From NCBI RefSeq assembly GCF_014653435.1, contig NZ_BNAO01000001.1, positions 310,001 through 374,000 of the forward strand: 64,000 bases of DNA. Direction: 5' to 3'. Below the pieces are notes generated by a model. That model worked only from the letters and a program-made list of their open reading frames with translations. It did not search any database and was not told where the DNA came from. A program made the translations under genes and the position numbers. The stretch's first letter is position 1; every line of letters starts with the position of its first letter. This DNA comes from Alishewanella longhuensis (GTDB taxonomy: Bacteria; Pseudomonadota; Gammaproteobacteria; Enterobacterales; Alteromonadaceae). Positions 55,395 to 63,916 of the stretch are shown in pieces.

Positions 55395-55411
55395 ATTACG
55401 CAAAGCGTAAT
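55395..55411. promoter_or_regulatory. Small perfect inverted repeat near the GH13 start
   Basis: ATTACGC-AAA-GCGTAAT, an odd-length palindrome 17 bp before the ATG and just upstream of the ribosome-binding site. It could be a second operator or a leader hairpin; no other copy was noticed. Confidence 0.4.
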
Positions 55412-55428
55412 GTGACAAGGTGACGACA

Positions 55429-57345
55429 ATGAATAAAAAAATAATTCCGTTAACTGCCGCAACATTAGCGGTGTTAGCCGCGTGTGGCAAAGCGCCCACT
55501 ACAGAGTCTGTTACAGCCTCCCCCAAAGCAACCGAAACCATCACAACAGAGCAGAATAGTCAGCCGCAGTACCAAGGTAAGGCGGTGGTGTACCAGGTAT
55601 TTACCCGGCTATTTGGCAATACCAATACCACTAATAAACCCTGGGGTACGCTAGAAGAAAATGGCGTAGGCAAATTTAACGACTTTACTGATGAGGCGCT
55701 GCAAGGCATTAAAGCGTTGGGTACCACCCATATTTGGTATACCGGCGTTCCGCATCATGCCTTAATTCGTGATTACACTGCGTATGGCATTAGTAATGAT
55801 GATCCCGATGTGGTGAAAGGCCGTGCCGGCTCGCCTTATGCGGTAAAAGATTATTACAGTGTTAGCCCGGACCTGGCAGTCGATCCGGCCAATCGTTTGC
55901 AAGAATTTCAAGCGCTGATCGCCCGTACCCATCAGCATGATATGAAGGTGTTAATTGATATAGTGCCCAACCATGTGGCGCGCGCTTATCACTCCTTACA
56001 ACGACCTGAGGGTGTCGCTGATTTTGGCGCCAATGATGATACCAGCGTGGCCTATGCCCGCGATAACAACTTTTACTACGTGCCGGGTGAGGCATTTCAG
56101 GTGCCAGAGTGGCCAGCTGATTATCAGGTGTTAGGGGGGGAAGCGCATCCGCTGGCCGATGGTAAGTTTGCGGAAAACCCTGCCAAGTGGACGGGTAACG
56201 GCTCCCGCGCCGCGCAGCCAGCCTTTGATGATTGGTATGAAACGGTAAAAATTAACTTTGGCGTGCAGCCCGACGGCAGCTACGACTTTGACAGCCTGCC
56301 AGCCGAGTACGCCGAGAAAGATTGGCAAGCGCATTATCAGTTCTGGCAGGGCAAAAACGTACCTGATACCTGGATAAAGTTTCGCGATATTACCCTGTAT
56401 TGGACCGGTATGGGCGTAGATGGCTTTCGTTATGATATGGCCGAAATGGTGCCGGTAGAATTTTGGAGTTACTTAAACTCACATATTAAGCAGGTAAACC
56501 CAGCAGCCTTTTTACTGGCCGAGGTGTATCAGCCGCATTTATACCGTGATTATATTAAGCTGGGTTTAATGGATTACCTGTACGACAAGGTAGAGTTTTA
56601 CGATAGCTTAAAATTAGTGATGCAAGGCAAGGGGCCAACTTCTGAGCTGGTTGCTACCCAGCAGCGCATGGCCGATATTGAGCATCATATGCTGCACTTT
56701 TTAGAAAACCACGATGAGCAGCGTATTGCCAGCCCGGAGTTTGCCGGTGATGCCCGCAAAGGGATGCCTGCCATGGTGGTTTCTACGCTGATCAGTACCT
56801 CGCCGACCATGCTGTACTTTGGCCAGGAAGTGGGTGAACCGGGTGCCGCTGATGCCGGTTTTGGTAAAGCCAGCCGCACCACTATTTTTGATTACTGGGG
56901 TGTGCCGCATCATCAGCGCTGGGTCAATGGTGGTAAATTTGATGGCGGCGCTTTAACCGCAGAAGAACAGGCCTTGCGCCAGTTTTACAGTACCTTATTA
57001 AGCTTTAGCCGTGCAGCACCGGCTTTAAATGGTGGTTATACTGAACTGCACAGTGTGAATATGGCAGCGGGTACTGCCTATTCTGAGCAGCAACTGGCCT
57101 TTGCTCGTTATTCTGCCGAGCAGCAGCTGATCGTGGTGAGCCACTTTAATGCGGAGCAAGGCAGCGAGTTTGCGTTAACCATACCCGCCGAGCTGATTGC
57201 CAAATGGCAATTAGCCGACGGCAAATACCGCCTGCAGGATCAACTTAGCGGCAGTAGCAACGAGCTGATCATTGCTGGTGGCAAGGGGACTATCGCCATC
57301 GCCTTAGCCCCGCTTGGCTCTGTTGTTTATCAATTAGTGCGGTAA
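55429..57345 (+). CDS. Alpha-amylase-family GH13 lipoprotein
   Basis: A 638-residue alpha-glucan hydrolase with lipobox LAAC (Cys19), so envelope-anchored. The GH13 barrel begins at VVYQVFTRLFGNTN. The conserved regions are DIVPNHVAR, GFRYDMAEM (nucleophile Asp336), LLAEVYQP (acid Glu365) and ENHDEQR (Asp429). The exact product specificity is not clear from sequence. A GTG at 55420 is in frame, but ATG 55429 has AAGG eight bases upstream. It is first in an operon with GH31, esterase and a second GH13 enzyme, behind the ATACGTAT operator. Confidence 0.92.
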   Translation: MNKKIIPLTAATLAVLAACGKAPTTESVTASPKATETITTEQNSQPQYQGKAVVYQVFTRLFGNTNTTNKPWGTLEENGVGKFNDFTDEALQGIKALGTTHIWYTGVPHHALIRDYTAYGISNDDPDVVKGRAGSPYAVKDYYSVSPDLAVDPANRLQEFQALIARTHQHDMKVLIDIVPNHVARAYHSLQRPEGVADFGANDDTSVAYARDNNFYYVPGEAFQVPEWPADYQVLGGEAHPLADGKFAENPAKWTGNGSRAAQPAFDDWYETVKINFGVQPDGSYDFDSLPAEYAEKDWQAHYQFWQGKNVPDTWIKFRDITLYWTGMGVDGFRYDMAEMVPVEFWSYLNSHIKQVNPAAFLLAEVYQPHLYRDYIKLGLMDYLYDKVEFYDSLKLVMQGKGPTSELVATQQRMADIEHHMLHFLENHDEQRIASPEFAGDARKGMPAMVVSTLISTSPTMLYFGQEVGEPGAADAGFGKASRTTIFDYWGVPHHQRWVNGGKFDGGALTAEEQALRQFYSTLLSFSRAAPALNGGYTELHSVNMAAGTAYSEQQLAFARYSAEQQLIVVSHFNAEQGSEFALTIPAELIAKWQLADGKYRLQDQLSGSSNELIIAGGKGTIAIALAPLGSVVYQLVR

Positions 57346-57354
57346 GAGGTGTTC

Positions 57355-59814
57355 ATGCGTATCTTTTTCAGTGTATGCGCGTTACTGGCGGTTTTTAGCC
57401 TTAATGCCGCCGAACATTATCAGTCACATCGGGTGACGGAGAATCAGCTGGTGGTGACCACAGATCGTGGTAAAGTCAGCCTAACCTTTTACAACAATGC
57501 TGCCGTTGAGGTGTGGTATCAACCAGAAGGTTTGCTGCAGTTGCCCTCAGTCATCTTGGGCACTAGCCCACAGCCGGTGCAGGTAACATTAAAACAAACT
57601 GCCGATAGCCTGACCCTGCAAAGCCCGGTGTTAACCATAGCGCTACAAAAAAGCCCGCTCGCATTGCGTTTTTATCATCAGGGGCAATTGCTGACTGAAG
57701 ATCTTAATGGTTTGCAGCTAGCCTCGGCGCCAGCGGCGAATGTCAGCGAAGCTGCTACGGCAGCGCTGGGTTTTAGTTTCCGGCTTGCTGCGGATGAAAA
57801 GCTGTTTGGTGCCGGGCAGCGGGTGCTGGGCATGGACCGCCGTGGCCACAAACTGCCGCTTTACAACAAAGCCCATTACGGTTACAGCACCGAATCTAAC
57901 CAAATGTACTTTAGCTTGGCTGGCGTTATGTCGAGTAATAACTATATGTTGTTATTCGACAACGGTGCCACCGGCGAGCTGGACTTAGGCCATACTGAAG
58001 CCAATACCCTGGCATTTTCTGCCCAGGGCGGGCGGGCGGCCTATGTGGTTGTAGCGGGTAACAACACACCAGAACTGATAGACAACTATATTCAGGCCAG
58101 CGGCAAGCCGCCGTTACCGGCGCGCTGGACCCTTGGCAATTACGCTTCGCGCTTTGGCTACCGTACCGAGGCAGAAGCCCGTGCCGTGGTGCAAAAATTC
58201 CGTGATCTTAAGCTGGCATTAGATGCCATTGTGATCGATCTATATTGGTTTGGCCCAGATATCCAGGGCCATATGGGCAACCTGGCTTGGGACAAACAAG
58301 CCTTTCCTAATCCAGAGCAAATGCTGGCCGATTTTTCCGCCGATGGCGTGCACACCATTTTAGTCACCGAGCCCTTTGTGTTGACTAGCTCTAAGCGTTG
58401 GCAAGAGGCGGTAGATGCGGGTGCTATCGCACTTGGGCCAGATGGTGCGCCCAAAACCTTCGATTTTTATTTTGGTAATACTGGCCTGATCGATGTGTTT
58501 AAACCCGAAGCGGCCAACTGGTTTTGGCAAATTTACCGCGGCTTGCTGGCACAAGGGGTGGGTGGTGTTTGGGGCGATCTAGGTGAACCTGAAGTACACC
58601 CTGCTGATACTCAGCATTATGTGCCGGGTATTGGCAGTGTCAGCGCCGATGAAGTGCATAATGCTTATGGCCATCGTTGGGCTGAACTGGTGCAGCAGGG
58701 GTACCAGCAAGATTTCCCGGCGCAGCGGCCTTTTATTATGATGCGTGCCGGCAGTTTAGGCTCGCAGCGCTTTGGTATGGTGCCCTGGACCGGTGATGTT
58801 GATCGCAGCTGGGGCGGGCTTAAACCGCAGGTGGAATTAGCGCTACAAATGGGCTTATTTGGCTTTGGTTGGATCCACTCTGACTTAGGCGGCTTTGCCG
58901 GTGGCGAAGAATTCGACCCAGAACTTTACATTCGCTGGCTACAATACGGCGTATTTCAGCCGGTGTACCGGCCGCATGCGCAGGAACATATTGCCCCTGA
59001 ACCGGTATTCCACGGCAGCGAAGTTGTTGAAACGCTGCGGCCTTGGCTGGAGCTGCGTTACCGCTTATTGCCCTACAACTACACGCTGGCCTATCAGCAC
59101 AGCCAAACCGGCATGCCCTTGATGCGGCCACTGTTTTTCTTAGATGAGCAAAACCTGGCACTACGGGATGAAGCAAATAGCTATCTGTGGGGCGATGCCT
59201 TTTTAGTCGCGCCCGTCACTGAGCCGGGCGTGCGTAGCTGGCCAGTGCATTTACCCAAAGGCGTCTGGTTTGACTTCTTTACTGGTGAGCGTATCGAAGG
59301 TGGTGCTGTAGTAGAGCGGCCGGTAACCTTAGATACCATTCCGGTATTGGTCAAAGCGGGTAGCTTTATCCCGATGACGGACGCGATTGAGCGCACCCGT
59401 GATTACCATAGCAAGGCTTTAACCTTACATTACTATGCCGATGCGAGCGTTAGCGAAAGTCAGGGAGAGTTATTTGAAGACGACGGCGTAACAGTCGATG
59501 CCGTTGCCAAAGGTCAATACGAGCTACTGCGTTTTGCGGCCAGTCAGCAGCAAAAGCAGTTAACCCTTAACTTCAGCCGCGAAGGGGGCGATTACACAGG
59601 CCGGCCAGCAAGTCGCGATCTGACCTTGGTGCTACATAACCAACGTGGTAAAGCCCGCAAGGTGTATCTGGATGGACGTTATATCCCCATCGTTGCCCAG
59701 CCACAGCGCTTTGCCCGTGGTCAGAATATTGCCTGGTATGACAAAGCGAATAAGCAATTGCATATTAAGGTACCGCTTACGGCTGAGACTAAACAACTGC
59801 AATTACGCTATTAA
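57355..59814 (+). CDS. GH31 alpha-glucosidase, exported
   Basis: An 819-residue enzyme with a signal peptide (cleavage near LNAAEHY). Order: N-terminal beta-sandwich, (beta/alpha)8 barrel from about residue 240, C-terminal sandwiches. The nucleophile is in WGDLGEPE (Asp408), acid/base in WTGDVDRSW (Asp481), and the conserved FGFGWIHSDLGGFAGG and YRLLPYNYTLAY follow. It releases glucose from non-reducing ends of maltodextrins; alpha-1,6 or other linkages cannot be excluded. ATG 57355 has GAGG five bases upstream; a GTG at 57349 overlaps that site. It is 9 bp after the GH13 stop, so cotranscribed. Confidence 0.93.
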   Translation: MRIFFSVCALLAVFSLNAAEHYQSHRVTENQLVVTTDRGKVSLTFYNNAAVEVWYQPEGLLQLPSVILGTSPQPVQVTLKQTADSLTLQSPVLTIALQKSPLALRFYHQGQLLTEDLNGLQLASAPAANVSEAATAALGFSFRLAADEKLFGAGQRVLGMDRRGHKLPLYNKAHYGYSTESNQMYFSLAGVMSSNNYMLLFDNGATGELDLGHTEANTLAFSAQGGRAAYVVVAGNNTPELIDNYIQASGKPPLPARWTLGNYASRFGYRTEAEARAVVQKFRDLKLALDAIVIDLYWFGPDIQGHMGNLAWDKQAFPNPEQMLADFSADGVHTILVTEPFVLTSSKRWQEAVDAGAIALGPDGAPKTFDFYFGNTGLIDVFKPEAANWFWQIYRGLLAQGVGGVWGDLGEPEVHPADTQHYVPGIGSVSADEVHNAYGHRWAELVQQGYQQDFPAQRPFIMMRAGSLGSQRFGMVPWTGDVDRSWGGLKPQVELALQMGLFGFGWIHSDLGGFAGGEEFDPELYIRWLQYGVFQPVYRPHAQEHIAPEPVFHGSEVVETLRPWLELRYRLLPYNYTLAYQHSQTGMPLMRPLFFLDEQNLALRDEANSYLWGDAFLVAPVTEPGVRSWPVHLPKGVWFDFFTGERIEGGAVVERPVTLDTIPVLVKAGSFIPMTDAIERTRDYHSKALTLHYYADASVSESQGELFEDDGVTVDAVAKGQYELLRFAASQQQKQLTLNFSREGGDYTGRPASRDLTLVLHNQRGKARKVYLDGRYIPIVAQPQRFARGQNIAWYDKANKQLHIKVPLTAETKQLQLRY

Positions 59815-59840
59815 ACGTCAAATCTTAACCCAAACCTGAA

Positions 59841-59865
59841 CATTGCGGCTGTTAAAGCCGCAATG
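59841..59865. other. Intra-operon hairpin between GH31 and esterase genes
   Basis: A perfect 10-bp stem CATTGCGGCT / AGCCGCAATG with loop GTTAA and no T-run. It is more likely an mRNA-stabilising or processing hairpin than a terminator, and may set different levels of the two operon halves. Confidence 0.6.
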
Positions 59866-59897
59866 GTAGGGAGTGTGGCTATATACCGGAGGCAATA

Positions 59898-60875
59898 ATG
59901 GCTGTGATCAAAAAATGCTATCGGCTAGGATGGCTAAGCGGCTTACTTTACGGCCTCGTTGTCAGCAGCAGTTTGCTGGCGGCAGACGATAACGCAGCAA
60001 TTTTGCCAAAGGTCACTGTTGGCCAACTAGTGCGGTTACCTGAGATAGCCTCAGCTTATGTACCCAGCCGGCCCATCGATGTTTGGATACCGGCGGGCTA
60101 TAACAGCAGGCAGCGCTATGCAGTGCTGTATATGCACGACGGCCAGATGTTATTCGATGCCAGTAAAACCTGGAATGGTCAAAGCTGGCAGGTAGCAGAG
60201 ACAGCGCAGTGGCTGCAACAACAGGGCGAGGTAAGACCCTTTATTGTGGTGGGCATTCACAATATTGGTGCGGCGCGGCACAGCGAGTATTTTCCGCAGC
60301 AGCCTTTTTTAAGTTTGCCCGAAGCGGTGCAGCAACAGCTGTATCAACTGGATCGCGCGCCCGGTGTATCGTTATTTGCCGGCGCCGTTTACAGCGATAA
60401 CTATCTGCGCTTTTTAGTAACAGAACTAAAACCCTATATCGAACAGCATTTTGCTACTGATCCGAGTCGCGAAGCCACCTTTATTATGGGCTCCAGTATG
60501 GGTGGCCTGATTTCCTGGTATGCGCAAACGCAGTATCCACAGGTATTTGGCGGTGCTGCGGCCTTATCCACTCACTGGCCGGGCACCTTTAGTGTAGAGA
60601 ATAATCCGATCCCGCAGGCTTTTCTAAGCTATCTGGAGCAGCAGCTCCCCGCAGCCGGCCAGCATAAATGGTACTTTGATTATGGCGACCAAACGCTGGA
60701 TGCGCTCTATCCGCCGTTACAGCAAGAGGTAGACCGCTTATTCCGGCGCAAAGGCTTTAGTGCACCCTTGTGGCACAGCGAGCTGTTTGCCGGTACCGAT
60801 CACAGTGAACAGGCCTGGGCGGCCCGGTTAGCAACGCCACTGCGCTTTTTACTGGCTAAGCCAACGAAGGAGTAA
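59898..60875 (+). CDS. Exported alpha/beta-hydrolase of the putative esterase (CE1/esterase D) family
   Basis: A 325-residue protein with a signal peptide (cleavage near LLAADDN). It has the esterase-family start RPIDVWIPAGYNSRQRYAVLYMHDGQMLFD, nucleophile elbow GSSMGGL (Ser200) and probable catalytic His302 in GTDHSEQAW. Related proteins act as carbohydrate or siderophore esterases; here, between GH31 and GH13 genes, a carbohydrate ester substrate is a reasonable guess. GGAGG eight bases before the ATG is a strong ribosome-binding site. The next gene starts 5 bp after its stop. Confidence 0.87.
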   Translation: MAVIKKCYRLGWLSGLLYGLVVSSSLLAADDNAAILPKVTVGQLVRLPEIASAYVPSRPIDVWIPAGYNSRQRYAVLYMHDGQMLFDASKTWNGQSWQVAETAQWLQQQGEVRPFIVVGIHNIGAARHSEYFPQQPFLSLPEAVQQQLYQLDRAPGVSLFAGAVYSDNYLRFLVTELKPYIEQHFATDPSREATFIMGSSMGGLISWYAQTQYPQVFGGAAALSTHWPGTFSVENNPIPQAFLSYLEQQLPAAGQHKWYFDYGDQTLDALYPPLQQEVDRLFRRKGFSAPLWHSELFAGTDHSEQAWAARLATPLRFLLAKPTKE

Positions 60876-60880
60876 AACTA

Positions 60881-62752
60881 ATGCGTAAGTTTTTGGGATT
60901 ACAGATATGCGGATTACTGGCTATTTATGGCCTGAGTTTTGGTTTGCACGCGGCTAGCGTACAGCGAGTTGAGCCACTTAACTGGTGGGTTGGTATGCAG
61001 CACCCGACTGTTGAGCTGATGCTGTACGGGGATAAGTTAGCTGAGCTGACACCCAAGCTCAGCTATCCCGGGGTTAGCATTAGCGCGGTGCAGCGCACCG
61101 ATAACCCGAATTATTTGTTTGTTGAGCTAACACTGTCCGCTGACGTCGCGGCGGGCACCTTGCCATTGCAGCTTTGGCGCGGCGCAAAAGCCGTACAGCA
61201 AGTCGATTACCCATTATTGGCGCGAAGTGAGGATTCGGCACAGCGTCAGGGCTTCTCGCCAGCTGATGCGATTTATCTGATTACGCCGGATCGCTTTGTT
61301 AATGGCGATCCCAGTAACGACAGCGTACCCGAGATGCTGGAGCAGGCAAACCGGCTGGATGATAATGGCCGCCATGGCGGTGATTTAGCAGGTATGCTAC
61401 AGGCACTACCTTATTTACAGCAATTGGGAATTACTGCAGTTTGGCCAACGCCGCTGACCGAAAATAATCAAGCGGCGTATTCCTATCACGGCTATTCCGC
61501 CACCGACTTTTACCGGGTGGACCCCCGCTTTGGCAGCAATGCGCAGTTTCGTGATTTTGTTACGGCCGCCAATCGGCTCGGCATTAAGGTGATTCAGGAT
61601 ATTATCGTTAACCATATTGGCAGCAACCACTGGTGGCTGCAGGATTTACCGGCCAAAGATTGGTTAAATTTCCCCAAGGGCGATGCCAATGGCAACTTTG
61701 TGCCAACCAATCATAACCGCAGCACTATTCAAGACCCTTATGCCGCCGATGTTGACCGTGAGCTATTTACCGACGGCTGGTTTGTCGACACCATGCCGGA
61801 TCTAAATCAGCGTAACCCAAGATTAGCGACCTATCTTATTCAGAATAGTATCTGGTGGGTGGAATATGCGGGGCTGTCGGGTATTCGGGAAGATACTTAT
61901 TCTTATGCGGATAAAGCCTTTTTAAGCGAATGGGGCCGGCGCATTATGCAGGAGTATCCCAACTTTAATATTGTCGGTGAAGAGTGGAGCCCAAACCCGC
62001 TTATTGTTTCGTACTGGCAGGCGGGTAAGCAGAATAAAGATGGTTATGTCTCGCATACCCCGGCCATGCTGGATTTTCCGCTGTATGACGCCCTGCTAAA
62101 AGCCTTGGCTGAACCCGAGAGCTGGAATAGCGGCTGGATCCGCCTCTATGAAATGCTTAGCAATGATCATGTCTATGCCGACCCTTTTAATCTGGTGATC
62201 TTTGAAGGCAACCACGATACTGCCAGAGTGTTTTCAATTTTGGGTGAAGATGAAAACCTGCTGCGGATGGCACTTGGCTATCTCTTTACTATGCGCGGTA
62301 TTCCACAGCTGTTTTACGGCACTGAGCTGGCCATGACCAGCCCGGCACAGCGCGACGATGGCAAAGTACGCGCCGACTTTCCAGGTGGCTGGGCAGGCGA
62401 TAAGGTTAATGCTTTTACCGGCGAGGGCCTAACCGCGCGGCAGCGCAGTACCCAGCAATGGGTAAGCACCCTATTAAACTGGCGCAAAACCGCCAGCGCC
62501 ATTCATCATGGCAAGTTACTGCACTTCGCCCCAGATAACGGCACTTACACCTACTTCCGCTATAACGAGCAGCAAACTGTGATGGTGGTAATGAATAAAC
62601 AAACCGAAGCTGTAACCCTAGACTTAAGCCGCTTTCGCCAGGTGCTGCCAAGCGGTAAAACTGCCGTGGATGTGATAAGCGGCAAACGCCTTACGCTCGA
62701 TAATCAGCTAAGCGTACCTGCCCGTGGTGTGCTGATATTAGATATTCGTTAA
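60881..62752 (+). CDS. GH13 cyclomaltodextrinase/neopullulanase-type enzyme, exported
   Basis: A 623-residue enzyme with a signal peptide (cleavage near LHAASVQ). An N-terminal cyclomaltodextrinase-type domain (VEPLNWWVGMQHPTVELMLYG) is followed by the GH13 barrel from AIYLITPDRFVNGDP, then a small C-terminal domain. The catalytic set is SGIREDTYS (Asp338), VGEEW (Glu367) and EGNHDTAR (Asp446). SusA-type periplasmic neopullulanases have the same layout. AAGGAG lies eight bases before the ATG. It is the last gene of the operon. Confidence 0.92.
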   Translation: MRKFLGLQICGLLAIYGLSFGLHAASVQRVEPLNWWVGMQHPTVELMLYGDKLAELTPKLSYPGVSISAVQRTDNPNYLFVELTLSADVAAGTLPLQLWRGAKAVQQVDYPLLARSEDSAQRQGFSPADAIYLITPDRFVNGDPSNDSVPEMLEQANRLDDNGRHGGDLAGMLQALPYLQQLGITAVWPTPLTENNQAAYSYHGYSATDFYRVDPRFGSNAQFRDFVTAANRLGIKVIQDIIVNHIGSNHWWLQDLPAKDWLNFPKGDANGNFVPTNHNRSTIQDPYAADVDRELFTDGWFVDTMPDLNQRNPRLATYLIQNSIWWVEYAGLSGIREDTYSYADKAFLSEWGRRIMQEYPNFNIVGEEWSPNPLIVSYWQAGKQNKDGYVSHTPAMLDFPLYDALLKALAEPESWNSGWIRLYEMLSNDHVYADPFNLVIFEGNHDTARVFSILGEDENLLRMALGYLFTMRGIPQLFYGTELAMTSPAQRDDGKVRADFPGGWAGDKVNAFTGEGLTARQRSTQQWVSTLLNWRKTASAIHHGKLLHFAPDNGTYTYFRYNEQQTVMVVMNKQTEAVTLDLSRFRQVLPSGKTAVDVISGKRLTLDNQLSVPARGVLILDIR

Positions 62753-62767
62753 TCTGCCCTCAACCTA

Positions 62768-62795
62768 GCCCTTAGCAGTAGTTGCTGCTAGGGGC
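62768..62795. other. Hairpin after the maltodextrin operon
   Basis: An 11-bp stem (GCCCTTAGCAG / CTGCTAGGGGC, one G-U pair) with a 6-nt loop, 15 bp after the stop. It lacks a T-run, so termination is uncertain. Confidence 0.5.
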
Positions 62796-63332
62796 GTCTC
62801 AGCTCCGCATCACGCAACAGGATACTTCACAACTACGGTACATCCCCGAGTATTTGTTAATAAGTCTATCGCAAGCGCCACACCTGTTTATAACCATCGC
62901 CTTTCGCAAGTAGCAAAAGTATAGAATTGATTTAACATAAAATTTTGGTTAGTTTATCGACAAGCAAGATCATAATAGAAGGCAGACTCCCGTGTTGAAA
63001 GAAGGGATTTTGCTTTCTAATAATATTGTTAGCCGGCTGCCGAGAAGGTGTGGTTTCAAAATCTGTTTTACTTTTCGGCTCGGCTTGCGTTAAGTTGTAT
63101 CTCACATGTTAATTTATTCCGTCAGGTTCGCCCGTTTGTTGGTAAGGTGCAATCTCTGATGGTGCGGTAGCGTTGTTCCTTTTGGCTCATTGTCTCCGCT
63201 GGCTTTAAAGGTTTTAGGCTCCAGCCATTTCGTTGCATCGCACTTGGCTGGTTACGTTTTTTAATTTTGCACATGGGAGCTGCTATTTGGCATCGCTTGG
63301 CGGCAGTGCCGCGAGGGTAGTGTGTTTGTCGC
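62796..63332. other. Gene-free junction with integron cassette array
   Basis: No credible gene is seen. GTTAAGT at 63089-63095 fits the GTTRRRY core of an integron recombination site, and GCCGAGAAG / CTTTTCGGC just before it can pair, so a degenerate attC (about 63040-63095) may lie here. The following 63096-63332 would then be a gene-less cassette. An open frame from 63233 runs through the next attC and is not believed. No integrase gene is present. Confidence 0.45.
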
Positions 63333-63420
63333 CGCTAACAAAGCGCAGCACTCGCTCCCGTTGGTCGCTGGGACGCCAAACCCGCTGGCGCGTTTTTGTC
63401 GCCCGTGTGCGCGGCGTTAG
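63333..63420 (+). other. attC-like recombination site 1
   Basis: The site starts CTAACAAAGCGCAGCAC and ends GTGTGCGCGGCGTTAG. The ends are imperfect inverted repeats with a bulge (CTAAC and GCGC-GCAC pair with GTGTGCGC and GTTAG), the arrangement of integron attC sites. The middle contains CGCTGGGACGCCAAACCCGCT, closely resembling the second site at 63917. The two sites bracket one gene. Confidence 0.75.
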
Positions 63421-63433
63421 TTTTAGGAGTTTT

Positions 63434-63916
63434 ATGAAATACCTTTTTGTACTGATAACTCTCATATTTAGTAGTGGCTCTGTTGCAGAAAGCTTAGTTC
63501 CCAAGCTAAGCGGTTCTTGTGAAGAAATAACTAATACGTTTAATTTTATCGAGCGAGAAAAAGATTATCCCGCTGGAGTTATCCATTTTGAGGGTGTTGA
63601 GGGAATCGCTGCTGTTATATGTGAAGAAAATTTGTTTAAAAAGGCGATGATTATTTTTGAGTTAGAGTCTTTTGAAATGGCTTATTCTTTGTACAAGTCG
63701 CTTGAGAATAATTTGATATTAACTCATGGAAATATTGATATTGCAAAAACGCATGAAGTTGTCGAAGCATTGTATACGCCTGTGTCGATGTTTCATGAAC
63801 CCGGATTTCTTGGTACAACTGTTTATGCTATTTGGCCCGAAGACAAAAATGGGTTAAATCTGAAGGTCTACAAAGCAGGTAGAAGACTAACTGTCGCAGT
63901 AGTTTTCGGAAATTGA
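63434..63916 (+). CDS. Uncharacterised exported protein in an integron cassette
   Basis: A 160-residue protein with a signal peptide (MKYLFVLITLIFSSGSVAES); I do not recognise the family. The mature part has GSCEEITNTFNFIEREKDYP, alternating hydrophobic strands, and VVFGN at the end. ATG 63434 has GGAG six bases upstream; longer frames from 63233 run backward through the attC. The coding sequence is clearly AT-richer than the rest of the window and lies directly between two attC-like sites, one base before the second, which indicates a mobile cassette of foreign origin. Confidence 0.8.
   Translation: MKYLFVLITLIFSSGSVAESLVPKLSGSCEEITNTFNFIEREKDYPAGVIHFEGVEGIAAVICEENLFKKAMIIFELESFEMAYSLYKSLENNLILTHGNIDIAKTHEVVEALYTPVSMFHEPGFLGTTVYAIWPEDKNGLNLKVYKAGRRLTVAVVFGN

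Larger units (their letters stand above)
55036..55428. other. Intergenic region between chemotaxis gene and maltodextrin operon
   Basis: This 393-bp stretch separates divergent genes. It holds a TATAAT hexamer near 55307, the operator palindrome at 55340-55353 and a small perfect hairpin at 55395-55411. GGCGTA / TACGCC words flank the TATAAT region. No gene or tRNA was found. Confidence 0.6.

Noticed and set aside
62753-63332. Integron integrase gene left of the attC sites
   Set aside because: No frame of tyrosine-recombinase length or motif is present on either strand.
63233-63433. Upstream extension of the cassette gene to an ATG at 63233
   Set aside because: The extension runs through the attC-like site, is rich in Arg and Ser as expected for noncoding read-through, and has no ribosome-binding site. 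ATG 63434 has GGAG and a signal peptide.
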